Shown here one piece after another: positions 46,175 to 55,747 of a stretch of DNA of 64,000 nucleotides. Below the pieces are notes generated by a model. That model saw only the letters and a list, made by a program, of their open reading frames with translations, did no database searches and was not told where the DNA came from. Position 1 is the stretch's first letter. Each line of letters begins with the position of its first letter. The stretch is from Deltaproteobacteria bacterium (GTDB lineage Bacteria; Desulfobacterota; Dissulfuribacteria; Dissulfuribacterales; DYLC01), in assembly GCA_028695735.1 (NCBI GenBank), contig JAQVIJ010000003.1, positions 1 through 64,000 on the forward strand. Direction: 5' to 3'. The position numbers were made by a program, and so were the translations under genes.

Positions 46175-46444
46175 ATGACGCAAGAGATGATTATAGGAAT
46201 AGCGAGAAATGCCGTGGAGCTGACATTGCTTTTGAGTCTGCCCACATTGATTGCAGGGTTGGTGGTGGGTGTGCTTGTGAGCATCTTTCAGGCGGCTACA
46301 CAGATTCAGGAGATGACCCTTTCATTTGTGCCGAAACTGCTGGCCATTTTTCTGGTGTCCATTTTGACCTTTCCCTTTCTCTTGAACAAACTTCTGGATT
46401 TCACACGTAATCTCATCGAACAGATACCTGTGTTCATTCGATGA
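46175..46444 (+). CDS. fliQ: flagellar export gate protein FliQ
   Basis: 89 residues with two TM helices (about 15-38 and 52-75) and the family pattern LLSLPTLIAGLVVGVLVSIFQAATQIQEMTLSFVPK. FliQ belts the FliP-FliR helical gate in the inner membrane. ATG 46175 is chosen; a longer frame would overlap fliP. Confidence 0.94.
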   Translation: MTQEMIIGIARNAVELTLLLSLPTLIAGLVVGVLVSIFQAATQIQEMTLSFVPKLLAIFLVSILTFPFLLNKLLDFTRNLIEQIPVFIR

Positions 46445-46462
46445 GCATTTTTTTGTAAAGAC

Positions 46463-47257
46463 ATGAGTGAAGCAGACCTGCTGGCCCGTATAATAGAACA
46501 TTTCGAGGTGTTTATACTGGTGTTGATGCGCATAGGCGGAATGTTTTTTTTGATGCCGGTCTTTTCCGGGGCGGCCATACCGCCACAGGCCAAGGTGGTG
46601 ATGGCCATGGCCGCGGCCATGTTGCTGACTCCCATTGTAGCTGTTTCCCGTGATTTGATGCCTCAAAGCGCTGTGGGTTTTCTGCTGTATGGCGTTACCG
46701 AGCTTTTTGCGGGAATGACTCTGGCATTGATGCTGCGTCTGGTTTTTGCCGGTCTTCAGACCGCAGCGCAGATGGCCGGGTTTCAGATGGGGCTTTCCAT
46801 GGCCAACATCATGGATCCAAATGCCGGGGCGCAATCCCTGGTGGTGGCGGAACTGGTCTATATGGCCTCCCTGACCCTGTTGCTGGCTGTGAACGGGCAT
46901 CACCTCATATTGAGCGCCGTCGTGGGCAGCTTTGATTCCCTGCCCATAGGGACCCTGAAGTTGTCTGAACCCCTTTTCAATCTGATCATGGGCATATCCA
47001 GCGAGATGTTCGTGCTGTCGGTAAAACTGATGGCGCCTGTCATGGCGATCCTTCTGTTTTCTCAGGCCGCCCTTGGCATCCTGGCCCGAGTGGTCCCTCA
47101 AATGAACCTGCTGATGTTGAGTTTTAGTCTGAATATCGGGCTTGGCCTGTTTTTTCTCGGGCTGACAATGCAGCTTTTCTGGCCTGTTTTGAGTAAATCC
47201 CTGAATAATGTGCTGAAACTTATGCCTGTGGCCCTGAGACTCATGGGAGGCCAGTAG
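46463..47257 (+). CDS. fliR: flagellar export gate protein FliR
   Basis: 264 residues with about six to eight hydrophobic helices and the family blocks LVLMRIGGMFFLMPVFSG, FRLVFAGLQTAAQMAGFQMGLSMANIMDP, and LLLAVNGHHLILSAVVGSF. FliR completes the FliP/FliQ/FliR gate. The stop is directly followed by the FlhB start. Confidence 0.94.
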   Translation: MSEADLLARIIEHFEVFILVLMRIGGMFFLMPVFSGAAIPPQAKVVMAMAAAMLLTPIVAVSRDLMPQSAVGFLLYGVTELFAGMTLALMLRLVFAGLQTAAQMAGFQMGLSMANIMDPNAGAQSLVVAELVYMASLTLLLAVNGHHLILSAVVGSFDSLPIGTLKLSEPLFNLIMGISSEMFVLSVKLMAPVMAILLFSQAALGILARVVPQMNLLMLSFSLNIGLGLFFLGLTMQLFWPVLSKSLNNVLKLMPVALRLMGGQ

Positions 47258-48322
47258 ATGGCGGAAGAGTCCTTTCAGGAACGCACAGAAGAGGCCACAC
47301 CGCGAAGGCTGGAAGAGGCCCGAAAAAAGGGTCAGGTGGCCAAGAGCAGGGAGCTGCCTTCCGTTGCAGTGCTGATGGCAGGGCTTATGACCCTTTTCTG
47401 GGGGTCCGACTTCTTTTACCGGCATTTTCAAGGGCTTTTTGAGTTTTATCTCTCAAACCTGAGGTTTTCGCTGTCTGTTGACAACATGCCGACGTTGTTC
47501 TGGCTGATGCTCACACAGTACCTTTGGTTTTTGGGGCCTTTTCTCTTTATACTCTTTGCAGTGGCCTTTTTTGCAAATTATCTGCAGATCGGCCTCTTCT
47601 TTTCCACAGAGGCATTGGCCCCCAAATTTTCGAAGCTCAACCCGTTCGAAGGGATCAAAAGGCTTTTTTCCCTCTCATCCTGGGTCGAGCTTCTGAAGGC
47701 CATATTGAAGGTCGTGATAGTGGGATGGGTGGCGTTTTCCATTATAGCCAAAGAGTTACCCCGTATTACGCCGCTTCTGGACCAGTCTCCGGGGCAGATA
47801 CTGCTCTATACAGGCAATATCAGCTTTGATATCTTTTGGAAGTCCTGCCTGGTGATGATGTTTCTTGCTGCAATGGATTATCTTTTCCAGCGGTGGGAGT
47901 GGCAACGCAGCCTGAAAATGACCAAACAGGAGGTCAAGGAGGAGTACAAGCAGACGGAAGGTGACCCACAGGTCAAGGCCCGTATCAGATCCATTCAGCG
48001 GGAGATGGCCAGAAGACGCATGATGCAGGCCGTGCCGGAGGCGGATGTGGTGATCACCAACCCCACGCATCTGGCGGTGGCCCTGAAGTACGAGACCGGT
48101 AAAATGCCGGCTCCCATGGTGGTGGCCAAGGGCGCTGGAGTGATAGCTGAGAAAATAAAGGAACTGGCATCGAAGCACTCGGTGCCGGTGATTGAGAACA
48201 AACCGGTGGCCCAGGCCCTTTACAAACTGGTGGAGGTGGGGCAGTCCATTCCTGAGAGTCTGTATCATGCCGTGGCGGAGATACTGGCGTATGTGTATCG
48301 TTTGAAGAATAAAAGGCCGTAA
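47258..48322 (+). CDS. flhB: flagellar export switch protein FlhB
   Basis: 354 residues. The start ERTEEATPRRLEEARKKGQVAKS is the FlhB signature. Four TM helices follow (about 28-50, 80-110, 140-165 and 180-205), then a cytoplasmic domain with VVITNPTHLAVALKY, where the NPTH site self-cleaves between N and P to switch export from hook to filament. Normal length. Confidence 0.96.
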   Translation: MAEESFQERTEEATPRRLEEARKKGQVAKSRELPSVAVLMAGLMTLFWGSDFFYRHFQGLFEFYLSNLRFSLSVDNMPTLFWLMLTQYLWFLGPFLFILFAVAFFANYLQIGLFFSTEALAPKFSKLNPFEGIKRLFSLSSWVELLKAILKVVIVGWVAFSIIAKELPRITPLLDQSPGQILLYTGNISFDIFWKSCLVMMFLAAMDYLFQRWEWQRSLKMTKQEVKEEYKQTEGDPQVKARIRSIQREMARRRMMQAVPEADVVITNPTHLAVALKYETGKMPAPMVVAKGAGVIAEKIKELASKHSVPVIENKPVAQALYKLVEVGQSIPESLYHAVAEILAYVYRLKNKRP

Positions 48323-48336
48323 GCCTTACATTTTAT

Positions 48337-48366
48337 CTCGTTCCCAAGCTGGGGTTTGGTAACGAG
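48337..48366. repeat. REP-like palindrome between flhB and flhA
   Basis: CTCGTTCCCAAGCT-GG-GGTTTGGTAACGAG forms an imperfect 13-bp hairpin. It resembles the CTCGTTCCCA-type dispersed palindromes of many bacteria. It falls in the 94-base gap before flhA. Confidence 0.6.
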
Positions 48367-48416
48367 GGGAAAAGGTTTCCTTGAGTCCCTGATTGGAACA
48401 AAGAATAGAGGAGAAA

Positions 48417-50516
48417 ATGGCAGAGGAGCAATCTACTAAAAATATTTTCAGGATCATGAACTTGGACAGCACCAATGTGATTGCCGCGGCGGGCGTCCTG
48501 TCCATAGTGCTGATCATGGTGATGCCGGTGCCTCCCATTGCCCTGGATCTCCTGCTCGCATTCAATATGACCGCATCACTTCTGGTGCTGTTATTGTCAC
48601 TTTACATACTGAGACCATTGGATTTTCCCATATTTCCGTCCCTTTTGCTGGTTACGACCCTCTTCCGCCTGTCTCTGAACATAGCCAGTACACGTCTGAT
48701 CCTGCTGCACGGGCATGAGGGCATAGATGCGGCAGGCAAGATCATCATGGGTTTCGGCCAGTTTGCCGTTGGTGGAAATTTCGTGGTGGGCGCCATCATC
48801 TTTTTTATTCTGATTATCATAAATTTCGTTGTCATCACCAAGGGTGCAGGCCGTATAGCAGAGGTGGCGGCCCGTTTCACCCTGGACGCCATGCCAGGAA
48901 AACAGATGGCCATAGATGCGGATTTGAATGCCGGCCTTATAGATGAAAAGACAGCGAGACAGAGACGCAAGGAGATTGCAAGAGAGGCGGAATTTTATGG
49001 GGCCATGGATGGTGCCAGCAAGTTTGTGCGTGGTGAGGCCATAGCAGGCATCATTATTCTGCTCATAAATGTCATAGGCGGATTTATCATAGGTGTCTTG
49101 CAGCAGAATCTGGCTGTGGCGGTGGCAGCCAAGAGTTACACATTGCTCACCATCGGAGACGGCCTGGTCTCGCAGATTCCGGCGCTCATCATATCCACGG
49201 CGGCAGGTATTCTGGTCACTCGCGCCTCCTCGGATGCGAGCATGGGCCGGGAGTTTTTCAAACAGTTTGCGGTGCAGCCTGAGGCATTGGCTGTGACATC
49301 CGGCGTCATCTTTTTTTTCGGCATGGTGCCCGGTCTTCCGACCCTGCCTTTTTTTGTGCTTTCTCTGGGCATGGGTGGCCTGGCCTATCTGGCATACAGG
49401 GAAAGGCTCGCTGTACAGAAACAGGTGGCGGAAAGGCCCGAGACACAGCCTGCGGCGGCCAAAGGGCCTGAGCCAGGTTCACCTGAGGAGCTGGAAAAGC
49501 TGCTGTCCCTGGATGTCTTGAGCCTGGAGGTGGGCTACGGCCTGATTCCCCTCGTGGATGAGGAACAGGGCGGTGACCTGTTGGAGCGCATTCGTTCCAT
49601 ACGCAGACAGTTTGCTCAGGAAATGGGCATCATGGTGCCATCCCTGCATGTAAGGGATAACCTGCAATTGGCGCCCGGTGAGTATTCCATTCTCATCAAG
49701 GGGCTGGAGGTGGCCCGTGTTGAACTGCTGTTGGGACATCTCCTGGCAATGGCCCCTGATGAGGTCAAGAGACCCATCGAGGGTATTCCGACTACGGACC
49801 CTGCATTCGGTCTGGAGGCGGTCTGGATCCCTGAGGCCATGCGTGAAGAGGCGCAGCTGGCCGGCTATACGGTGGTGGATTTGTCCACCGTCATAGCCAC
49901 GCACCTCTCAGAGGTTATCCGTCAAAATGCTGACGAATTTATCGGCAGGCAGGAGGTGCAAAAGATGCTGGATAACCTGGCCAAGACCTATCCAAAGGCG
50001 GTGGAAGAGGCCAACAGCGTATGCCCATTGGGTCTGGCACAAAAAGTGCTTCAGAATCTTATAAAGGAACGGGTTTCCTTGCGTGACCTGCTCACTATCG
50101 TGGAGGCCCTTGCAGATTATGCCGGTTATACCAAGGACCCCGAGGTGCTCACCGAATATGTCAGGCAGCGGTTGGGTAAGTCCATCGTAAAGCCGTTTTT
50201 GAGGCCGGACAATACGCTGCTGGTTATGACCATGGAGCCTTCGATGGAGGATCAGATTCGGAAAGGTATTCAGCAGACGGAGCACGGCAGCTTTCTGACC
50301 CTGGATCCTGCCTCCATTCAAAGGCTTGTGCAGGCTGTTCAAAGGGCTGTGGAGGCCGTTACGGCTAAGGGCATACAGCCTGTGATTCTGTGCGGGCCTC
50401 AGGTCAGAAGGCATCTGAAGAAGATATTGGACCGGTTTATTCCGAATGTCACTGTGTTGTCTCATTCGGAGGTGACGGGAAGTATAAAATTAGAGGCGGT
50501 AGAGATAATAAGATAA
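48417..50516 (+). CDS. flhA: flagellar export gate protein FlhA
   Basis: 699 residues. The N-terminal half has eight TM helices with the FHIPEP signature RIAEVAARFTLDAMPGKQMAIDADLNAGL (FIPEP-like region about 150-210). The C-terminal cytoplasmic ring domain (about 350-699) has EVGYGLIPLVDEEQGGDLLERI and the export-chaperone docking surface. FlhA couples proton motive force to export. ATG 48417 is preceded by GAGGAG; a start 24 bases earlier is less likely. Confidence 0.96.
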   Translation: MAEEQSTKNIFRIMNLDSTNVIAAAGVLSIVLIMVMPVPPIALDLLLAFNMTASLLVLLLSLYILRPLDFPIFPSLLLVTTLFRLSLNIASTRLILLHGHEGIDAAGKIIMGFGQFAVGGNFVVGAIIFFILIIINFVVITKGAGRIAEVAARFTLDAMPGKQMAIDADLNAGLIDEKTARQRRKEIAREAEFYGAMDGASKFVRGEAIAGIIILLINVIGGFIIGVLQQNLAVAVAAKSYTLLTIGDGLVSQIPALIISTAAGILVTRASSDASMGREFFKQFAVQPEALAVTSGVIFFFGMVPGLPTLPFFVLSLGMGGLAYLAYRERLAVQKQVAERPETQPAAAKGPEPGSPEELEKLLSLDVLSLEVGYGLIPLVDEEQGGDLLERIRSIRRQFAQEMGIMVPSLHVRDNLQLAPGEYSILIKGLEVARVELLLGHLLAMAPDEVKRPIEGIPTTDPAFGLEAVWIPEAMREEAQLAGYTVVDLSTVIATHLSEVIRQNADEFIGRQEVQKMLDNLAKTYPKAVEEANSVCPLGLAQKVLQNLIKERVSLRDLLTIVEALADYAGYTKDPEVLTEYVRQRLGKSIVKPFLRPDNTLLVMTMEPSMEDQIRKGIQQTEHGSFLTLDPASIQRLVQAVQRAVEAVTAKGIQPVILCGPQVRRHLKKILDRFIPNVTVLSHSEVTGSIKLEAVEIIR

Positions 50517-50519
50517 GCC

Positions 50520-51611
50520 ATGCACATCAAACGATTCGAAGGTAAATCAGTCTCAGAGGCATTGGAAAGGGTCAAGGCGGAGTTCGGAGAGGACGCCGTC
50601 ATAGTGAAGACCAATCGCCTGAAACGCCGCAATCCTGAAACCGGGCTTGCAGAGGCCTGGGCTGAGGTGGTGGCTGCCATTGACAGGGATGCCGCCGCGG
50701 TTTCTCAGGAAGCACAAGAGGTTGTTCCGGAGACACAGACGCCTGAGGAAACCGCTGCGTGTCAGTCTTTTCAAGGGGTTATACCTGAATCCCCTGTTCA
50801 GGCCCTGGCCAGGGCATTTTCCTGTATGGGCATTGACTGCGAGCTCCAACAGAAACTGGCCATGGATTTTTTCAAAGGCCCATTGGCTCAACAGCTTGTG
50901 AGCGTGGAAATGGTCAAGAGATGGCTTCAGATTCACTGCGCCTCCCGCATGAAATACGGGGCCCGCGTGGATGATATGCCGCGTGGATTCCGTCTGGCCT
51001 TCATAGGGCCTACAGGCGTGGGCAAGACCACGACCCTGGCAAAGATAGCGGCCAGGTTGGTGTTCAAGTCAGGTATGAAGGGTGCCCTGATCACAACAGA
51101 CAGCTACAGGCTGGGGGCGGTGGATCAGCTCAAAAAATATGCACAGATCATGTCGGTGGACTTTGAATCCGTCAGGGACAGGGGTTCTTTGCTGGCCGCC
51201 TTTGAAAGGCACAGTGACAAGGATTTTGTGCTCGTGGACACCACTGGCCGAGGGTTGTGGGATAAAAGACACTCTGCAGAGCTGGGGACCCTGTTCGAGA
51301 CCATCGGGGATCTAAATGCGTATGTCTGTCTTTCCGCTACCGCAAAAACAGACGACCTGGTGGCCGCCAGCCGTTTCTACCGGAAATTTCCTGTAGTGGG
51401 CTGGGTGATCACCAAGATGGATGAAACCATGTCCTGCTCAGGGCTTTTGACGCCTTTTTTGTGCCATGATGTGAAGCCATCCTACATATCCCACGGCCAG
51501 CGTGTGCCAGAGGATATAAAACCGGCCGACTCGGCCGTTTTGAACGGTTTTTTGTTCAATTTCGATAAAATGGAAGAATATACTGAAAATAAAGAGAGAA
51601 CCATCGTATGA
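50520..51611 (+). CDS. flhF: flagellar SRP-like GTPase FlhF
   Basis: 363 residues. A short basic N-terminus (MHIKRFEGKSVSEALERVKAE), a linker with acidic and proline content, and a GTPase domain of the SRP54/FtsY/FlhF family: GPTGVGKTTTLAKIAARL (G1), TTDSYRLGAVDQLKKYA, DTTGRG (G3) and TKMDE (G4). FlhF sets flagellum place and number at the pole. It lies 3 bases after flhA and overlaps flhG by 4 bases. Confidence 0.95.
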   Translation: MHIKRFEGKSVSEALERVKAEFGEDAVIVKTNRLKRRNPETGLAEAWAEVVAAIDRDAAAVSQEAQEVVPETQTPEETAACQSFQGVIPESPVQALARAFSCMGIDCELQQKLAMDFFKGPLAQQLVSVEMVKRWLQIHCASRMKYGARVDDMPRGFRLAFIGPTGVGKTTTLAKIAARLVFKSGMKGALITTDSYRLGAVDQLKKYAQIMSVDFESVRDRGSLLAAFERHSDKDFVLVDTTGRGLWDKRHSAELGTLFETIGDLNAYVCLSATAKTDDLVAASRFYRKFPVVGWVITKMDETMSCSGLLTPFLCHDVKPSYISHGQRVPEDIKPADSAVLNGFLFNFDKMEEYTENKERTIV

Positions 51612-52513
51612 ATCAGGCGGAAACCATGCAATATCTCAAGGACGGAACGATTCAGTTCGATTTTGACCAGGGCGTATCGGATATGCCCGCGACAGCCCCG
51701 CGGGTTTTTTCCTTCAGCAGCGGAAAGGGGGGGGTAGGCAAGACCAATATAGTCGTAAATACAGCCATAGCCCTTTCAAGACTCGGGCAAAAGGTTTTGA
51801 TTCTGGATGCGGACATGGGACTGGCCAACATAGACGTCATGCTCGGACTGACCCCTCAATGGACCATAAACCATGTCTTCGCAGGCCAGAAAACCCTGAA
51901 CGACGTGGTGCTGGAGGGCCCTGAAGGCATTTTGATACTGCCGTCCAGTTCAGGCACTACGGAGCTTGTCAATCTGGGTGAGAGTGAGAAGCTGTTTCTG
52001 CTGGACGGGCTGGAGGACCTGGCGTCTGATATCGACATGTTGTTCATAGATAATTCAGCCGGCATCTCCGACAATGTCTTCTATTTCAATATGGCGGCTC
52101 AGCAGAGGGTGGTGGTCGTGACCCCTGAGCCGACTTCCATAACAGATGCCTATGCCCTTATAAAACTCATGTCATCCCGTCATCAGGTCAAGTCCTTCTC
52201 GATTTTGGTGAATTCCGTTCACAGTGCCAATGAAGCGAAAAAGGTTTACCGTCAGCTCACCACTGTCGCTGATCGTTTTCTGGATTCCATCTCTCTGGAT
52301 TATCTTGGTTTTATACTGAAGGACGAGTCTGTACCCCGTGCGATCTGCCAGCAGAAGGCCCTGTTGCAGGTATATCCGGATTCCAACGCCGGCAAGGGCT
52401 TTGTCACTCTGGCGCATACCATTCTGAGTCAGAGGCTCGATAATGCACCTCAAGGCAACATAGTTTTTTTCTGGAAGCAGCTTTTGGGCAGGGGGTTGAG
52501 TGGGAATTTATGA
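51608..52513 (+). CDS. flhG: flagellar number regulator FlhG (MinD-like ATPase)
   Basis: 301 residues. Deviant Walker A KGGVGKTNIVVNTAIAL, LILDADMGLANIDVMLGL, FIDNSAGIS, and the C-terminal ILVNSVHSANEAKKVYRQL block. Acts as a partner of FlhF and limits flagellar number. An N-terminal AETMQYLKDG-like region carries the FlhF-activating motif common in the family (inferred). Overlaps flhF by 4 bases in an ATGA arrangement. Confidence 0.93.
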   Translation: MNQAETMQYLKDGTIQFDFDQGVSDMPATAPRVFSFSSGKGGVGKTNIVVNTAIALSRLGQKVLILDADMGLANIDVMLGLTPQWTINHVFAGQKTLNDVVLEGPEGILILPSSSGTTELVNLGESEKLFLLDGLEDLASDIDMLFIDNSAGISDNVFYFNMAAQQRVVVVTPEPTSITDAYALIKLMSSRHQVKSFSILVNSVHSANEAKKVYRQLTTVADRFLDSISLDYLGFILKDESVPRAICQQKALLQVYPDSNAGKGFVTLAHTILSQRLDNAPQGNIVFFWKQLLGRGLSGNL

Positions 52514-52531
52514 GTCTAAGGAGAGACAGCG

Positions 52532-53320
52532 ATGTATCCTCATTCAGATATACGTCATGGAGTGCGCCGCAAGTTTGGAATGCGGGGGCATTGCGCCATG
52601 CAGAGCGATAAAGACGTGCTCTTTACTGAATATCTTCCCCTTGTTCGAGCATTGGCTGAGCGCATGATAGTCCGCCTGCCCGACAGCGTGACCCTCGACG
52701 AGCTCGTAAACGCCGGCACCATAGGGCTCTGGGATGCCATAAAAAAATACGATGTCTCCAAAGAGACGAGTTTCAAGACCTATGCCGAGTTTCGCATCAA
52801 GGGCGCTATGCTGGACGAATTGCGTTCAAGAGACTGGATGTCGAGGGGTATGCGCAGGAAGAACAACGAGGTTTTGTCTGTCCAGGAGGCCCTGGAGCGC
52901 AGACTGGGCAGGCCGCCGGAACACGAAGAGGTGGCTGAAGCCCTTGGAATGGATCTGGCAGATTATTTCCAGTTGGCGCAGGAATTGAACGGGGCGCATG
53001 TCATGGAACTGGATGCCAGATATGAGTATTTTGGAGACGGCTCCGAAGAAAATCCCCTGGAGATGCTGGCTGACGAAAATGCCCAGAGCCCTGCGGACGC
53101 GATGGAATCGGTTGAAACCAAAAGGATTTTGGAGGAAGCCATCGCTGCATTGCCTGATAAGGAACGGCTTGTGCTGTCTCTGTATTATGAAGAGGGCCTC
53201 ACATTGAAAGAGATCGGAGAGGTGATGGGTTATACCGAATCTCGAATCTCCCAGATTCGCAGCAAGGCCCTGTCGGGATTGAGGGCCTTGCTTGCAGAGA
53301 AAAGGTGTGATTTGGTCTGA
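52532..53320 (+). CDS. fliA: flagellar sigma factor FliA (sigma-28)
   Basis: 262 residues. Region 2: YLPLVRALAERMIVRLPD and DELVNAGTIGLWDAIKKYDVSKETSFKTYAEFRIKGAMLDELRSRDW. Region 3 covers about 105-150, and region 4 (ALPDKERLVLSLYYEEGLTLKEIGEVMGYTESRISQIRSKAL) ends the protein. It directs late flagellar and chemotaxis genes. The N-terminal extension (about 25 residues) is longer than in E. coli. AAGGAGA precedes the start. Confidence 0.95.
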   Translation: MYPHSDIRHGVRRKFGMRGHCAMQSDKDVLFTEYLPLVRALAERMIVRLPDSVTLDELVNAGTIGLWDAIKKYDVSKETSFKTYAEFRIKGAMLDELRSRDWMSRGMRRKNNEVLSVQEALERRLGRPPEHEEVAEALGMDLADYFQLAQELNGAHVMELDARYEYFGDGSEENPLEMLADENAQSPADAMESVETKRILEEAIAALPDKERLVLSLYYEEGLTLKEIGEVMGYTESRISQIRSKALSGLRALLAEKRCDLV

Positions 53321-53434
53321 GCCTGTTGCAAAAATCTCTTTTCAGGACTTCTCCTGAAGTATTAACATCTTGTTTTATGCCATTTCCATGTTATCTTTGA
53401 GCAGTTATCGTAGATGACGTTTTTAATTTAATTA

Positions 53435-53462
53435 AGGGAACCTCTTTCCAGGGTTCCTTTAA
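53435..53462 (+). terminator. weak Rho-independent terminator before cheY
   Basis: GGGAACC (53436-53442) pairs with GGGTTCC (53451-53457), then TTTAATAT. A second hairpin, TTCAGGA-CTTC-TCCTGAA, lies at 53341-53358. Either may end the fliA transcript; no clear sigma-28 promoter is visible before cheY. Confidence 0.5.
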
Positions 53463-53485
53463 TATATGGCAGGAGGAGCTGATAT

Positions 53486-53866
53486 ATGGCGATCGATTAC
53501 AATCTCAAGGTATTGATCGTTGACGATTTTGCCACCATGCGCAGAATAGTCAAAAATATCCTTACGCAGTTGGGTTTTAAAAATTTCATTGAAGCCGATG
53601 ATGGTTCCACGGCATGGGATATCCTGCAGAAGGAACAGGTGGATTTTATAGTTTCCGATTGGAATATGCCCAAGATGACAGGTATAGAGCTTCTGAAAAA
53701 GGTCAGGGCCGATGAAAGATTCCAGAATCTTCCATTTTTGATGGTCACCGCCGAGGCCCAGAAGGAAAATATCGTGGAGGCGGTCAAGGCGCGTGTCAGC
53801 AATTATATCGTCAAACCCTTCACGCCCGAGACCCTGAGCGAAAAGATCGAAAAGATATTTGCATAG
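53486..53866 (+). CDS. cheY: chemotaxis response regulator CheY
   Basis: 126 residues, a single receiver domain with the metal-binding pair Asp13-Asp14, the phospho-acceptor Asp58 (VSDWNMPKMTG), the switch threonine in LMVTAEA and the invariant lysine in YIVKPF. It matches E. coli CheY in length and phosphorylation motifs. CheY-P binds FliM and alters rotation. AGGAGGAGC precedes the start. Confidence 0.94.
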   Translation: MAIDYNLKVLIVDDFATMRRIVKNILTQLGFKNFIEADDGSTAWDILQKEQVDFIVSDWNMPKMTGIELLKKVRADERFQNLPFLMVTAEAQKENIVEAVKARVSNYIVKPFTPETLSEKIEKIFA

Positions 53867-53880
53867 ATCAGGATAGCAAA

Positions 53881-54966
53881 TTGGCAAACGAAGCAAAGGA
53901 ACCTTCCAAAGATATTGATGACCAAAAGCAGGATGCTGTGTTAGACCCTTTGGGTCTGGAGGAACCTGCCAAGCCGGATAAAAACCCTGAGGACCCCTTG
54001 GGCGACCTCAACTTTGAAGAGACAGACGGGTCTGAGGTTGACTCGACCGGTGTTACTTCTTCAGGCGATTCAACATCCGATACAAAGTCTGCCGCTTCAG
54101 TTTCCGGAGATAGAGATGTCGCGAATGAAAAGGCCTCCACGGGAGAAGATGCTGCGGATAAGGGCGCCAAGCCTGAGGACGAGCTTTGGGATGAAGGCGG
54201 TGACTTTGAAGAGGTTCCGCTTTTTGAGGAGTTCGCATCCAAGATAGCGGAAGCCGAGAGTAAACCCAAGGATATAGTGGACGAGCTTTCCTCTGAGCTG
54301 GAAGCCACTATGACAGGCACGGAACAGGCTGCCGGCCCCGAAAAACCAGAGGAATCCTCCGGTGACGATCAGCAATCTGTTGCATCATCGTCTTCAATCT
54401 TGCCATGGGTTATCACTGGTATCGCCTGTATTTTTATGCTGGCCGGCGGCTGGGTGTTTTGGCGTATGTATTCCGCTCTGTCAGCACCGGCTGGGCCTGT
54501 GCAGGTGCAGCAGCGTGTCCCGATTGCAGCTCCTCCTGCCCATCAGGCGTCTTCAGCCCCTGTTTCACTCAAAACGCCTGCGCAGACCACTCATGTTGCA
54601 GCCCCTCCAGCCCAAAAGATTGCTCAGGAACATTCAAATGCCGCCGATGCCCCGAGACTTGCTCCATTGGAGTATATCAGCCTTGCCCCGTTTCTTATTC
54701 CAGCCCAACAGGGAGGGGAACCGGTGTTTTTTAAGTTGCAGGTGGAGCTTATCTGCAGGGATAAACAAATGAAGGAGGAGCTGAATCGAAAAGAGACCTG
54801 GGTAAGGGATGCCATCTATAGAGAGATGAAGGGAATCGACCTGAGCGCCGGAATACAGGAAAACAATATAAATCGTTTCAGAAGACCCATTCTGGATCGT
54901 ATCAACAGGGAACTGGCCCCATTATATGTGGATGATGTCAGATTGATGGGTACGTTGCTCAAATGA
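53881..54966 (+). CDS. second FliL-like membrane protein with long acidic head
   Basis: 361 residues from a TTG start. Residues 1-165 are highly acidic and disordered (rich in E, D, S, P); one TM helix covers about 175-198 (WVITGIACIFMLAGGWVFW), a proline/alanine-rich linker follows (about 205-260), and the C-terminal periplasmic domain resembles FliL (FKLQVELICRDKQMKEELNRKE ... VRDAIYREMKGIDLS ... VDDVRLMG). It begins 14 bases after cheY. It may be a stator- or motor-associated paralogue, not canonical fliL. Confidence 0.65.
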   Translation: MANEAKEPSKDIDDQKQDAVLDPLGLEEPAKPDKNPEDPLGDLNFEETDGSEVDSTGVTSSGDSTSDTKSAASVSGDRDVANEKASTGEDAADKGAKPEDELWDEGGDFEEVPLFEEFASKIAEAESKPKDIVDELSSELEATMTGTEQAAGPEKPEESSGDDQQSVASSSSILPWVITGIACIFMLAGGWVFWRMYSALSAPAGPVQVQQRVPIAAPPAHQASSAPVSLKTPAQTTHVAAPPAQKIAQEHSNAADAPRLAPLEYISLAPFLIPAQQGGEPVFFKLQVELICRDKQMKEELNRKETWVRDAIYREMKGIDLSAGIQENNINRFRRPILDRINRELAPLYVDDVRLMGTLLK

Positions 54967-55047
54967 TGTTACATCTGTATTTGGATACATAATGCGATTA
55001 ACTCAATCCATCTGAATATGTCGTGATTATATAAAACGGAATGAACC

Positions 55048-55656
55048 GTGTGGTTAGATATTGATCCTGTTTCCCTGATTCTGTGGTTTCAATTCCTTCT
55101 GGATGTAATTCTTCTGACGCTTCTCTGCGTCATTTTTCTTCGTATCAGATATATCACTCCACAAAAGATAGACGCCTTTATAGTATCCTTGCGTGAGATG
55201 GATGCACTTTGTAAGGAGCTGGATGCAAATCTTCAGGAAAAGCGTAAGCTCGTTTCGGCCTTAAAGGAAGAACTGGCCGGGCTGAAGCCTGTTTCCTCAA
55301 GGCTAAAAACAGGGCAGCCCTTGCAGCAGAATACACATTCTCAGCCCGAGGGCCGAACGGCTTTTACATCGTCAGACCGGATTGAAACGGAAAAAGACGG
55401 CGTAGTGCTTTCTCTGGGCAGCGGCAATGCCAGAAAGAATGACGTCCGTCAGCGGCTCGTTAAACCTGTTGTCAACGCAAAGATAGGGCAGGCAGCCGCT
55501 GCAGGCGGGTCTGAACAAGACAGCCGGACCATGGTGGTATCCATGTGGCAATCTGGTGTGAATATGTCAGAGATAGCCAGAGTTACAGGCCTTTCACTTG
55601 GTGAGATTGAGCTTATATTGTCTATCACCGGAAATCTGAATGAGGATCGCCGGTGA
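55048..55656 (+). CDS. flagellar-region protein with a DUF2802-like C-terminal helix-turn-helix
   Basis: 202 residues from a GTG start. One N-terminal membrane segment (about 10-32) and a coiled-coil stretch (about 45-80) precede a variable linker. The end (about 165-200) reads MVVSMWQSGVNMSEIARVTG, then LSLGEIELILSITGNL, a helix-turn-helix-like motif found in DUF2802/DUF6115 proteins of flagellar and chemotaxis loci. Function unknown. No strong ribosome binding site. Confidence 0.65.
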   Translation: MWLDIDPVSLILWFQFLLDVILLTLLCVIFLRIRYITPQKIDAFIVSLREMDALCKELDANLQEKRKLVSALKEELAGLKPVSSRLKTGQPLQQNTHSQPEGRTAFTSSDRIETEKDGVVLSLGSGNARKNDVRQRLVKPVVNAKIGQAAAAGGSEQDSRTMVVSMWQSGVNMSEIARVTGLSLGEIELILSITGNLNEDRR

Positions 55657-55747
55657 TTCGTTTTTTATTGAGTTCCCTTTAGCGGAACGGTAATGGTTTC
55701 TTTTGCAAGAAATCCATAACTTATTCTTGAAACAGGAGATATAACCA

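Noticed and set aside
45845-46635. Minus-strand frames over fliP-fliR
   Set aside because: Composition follows the opposite-strand codons of membrane proteins; no recognisable family.
53321-53485. Sigma-28 promoter for cheY
   Set aside because: No TAAA-N15-GCCGATAA-like match was found in the gap.
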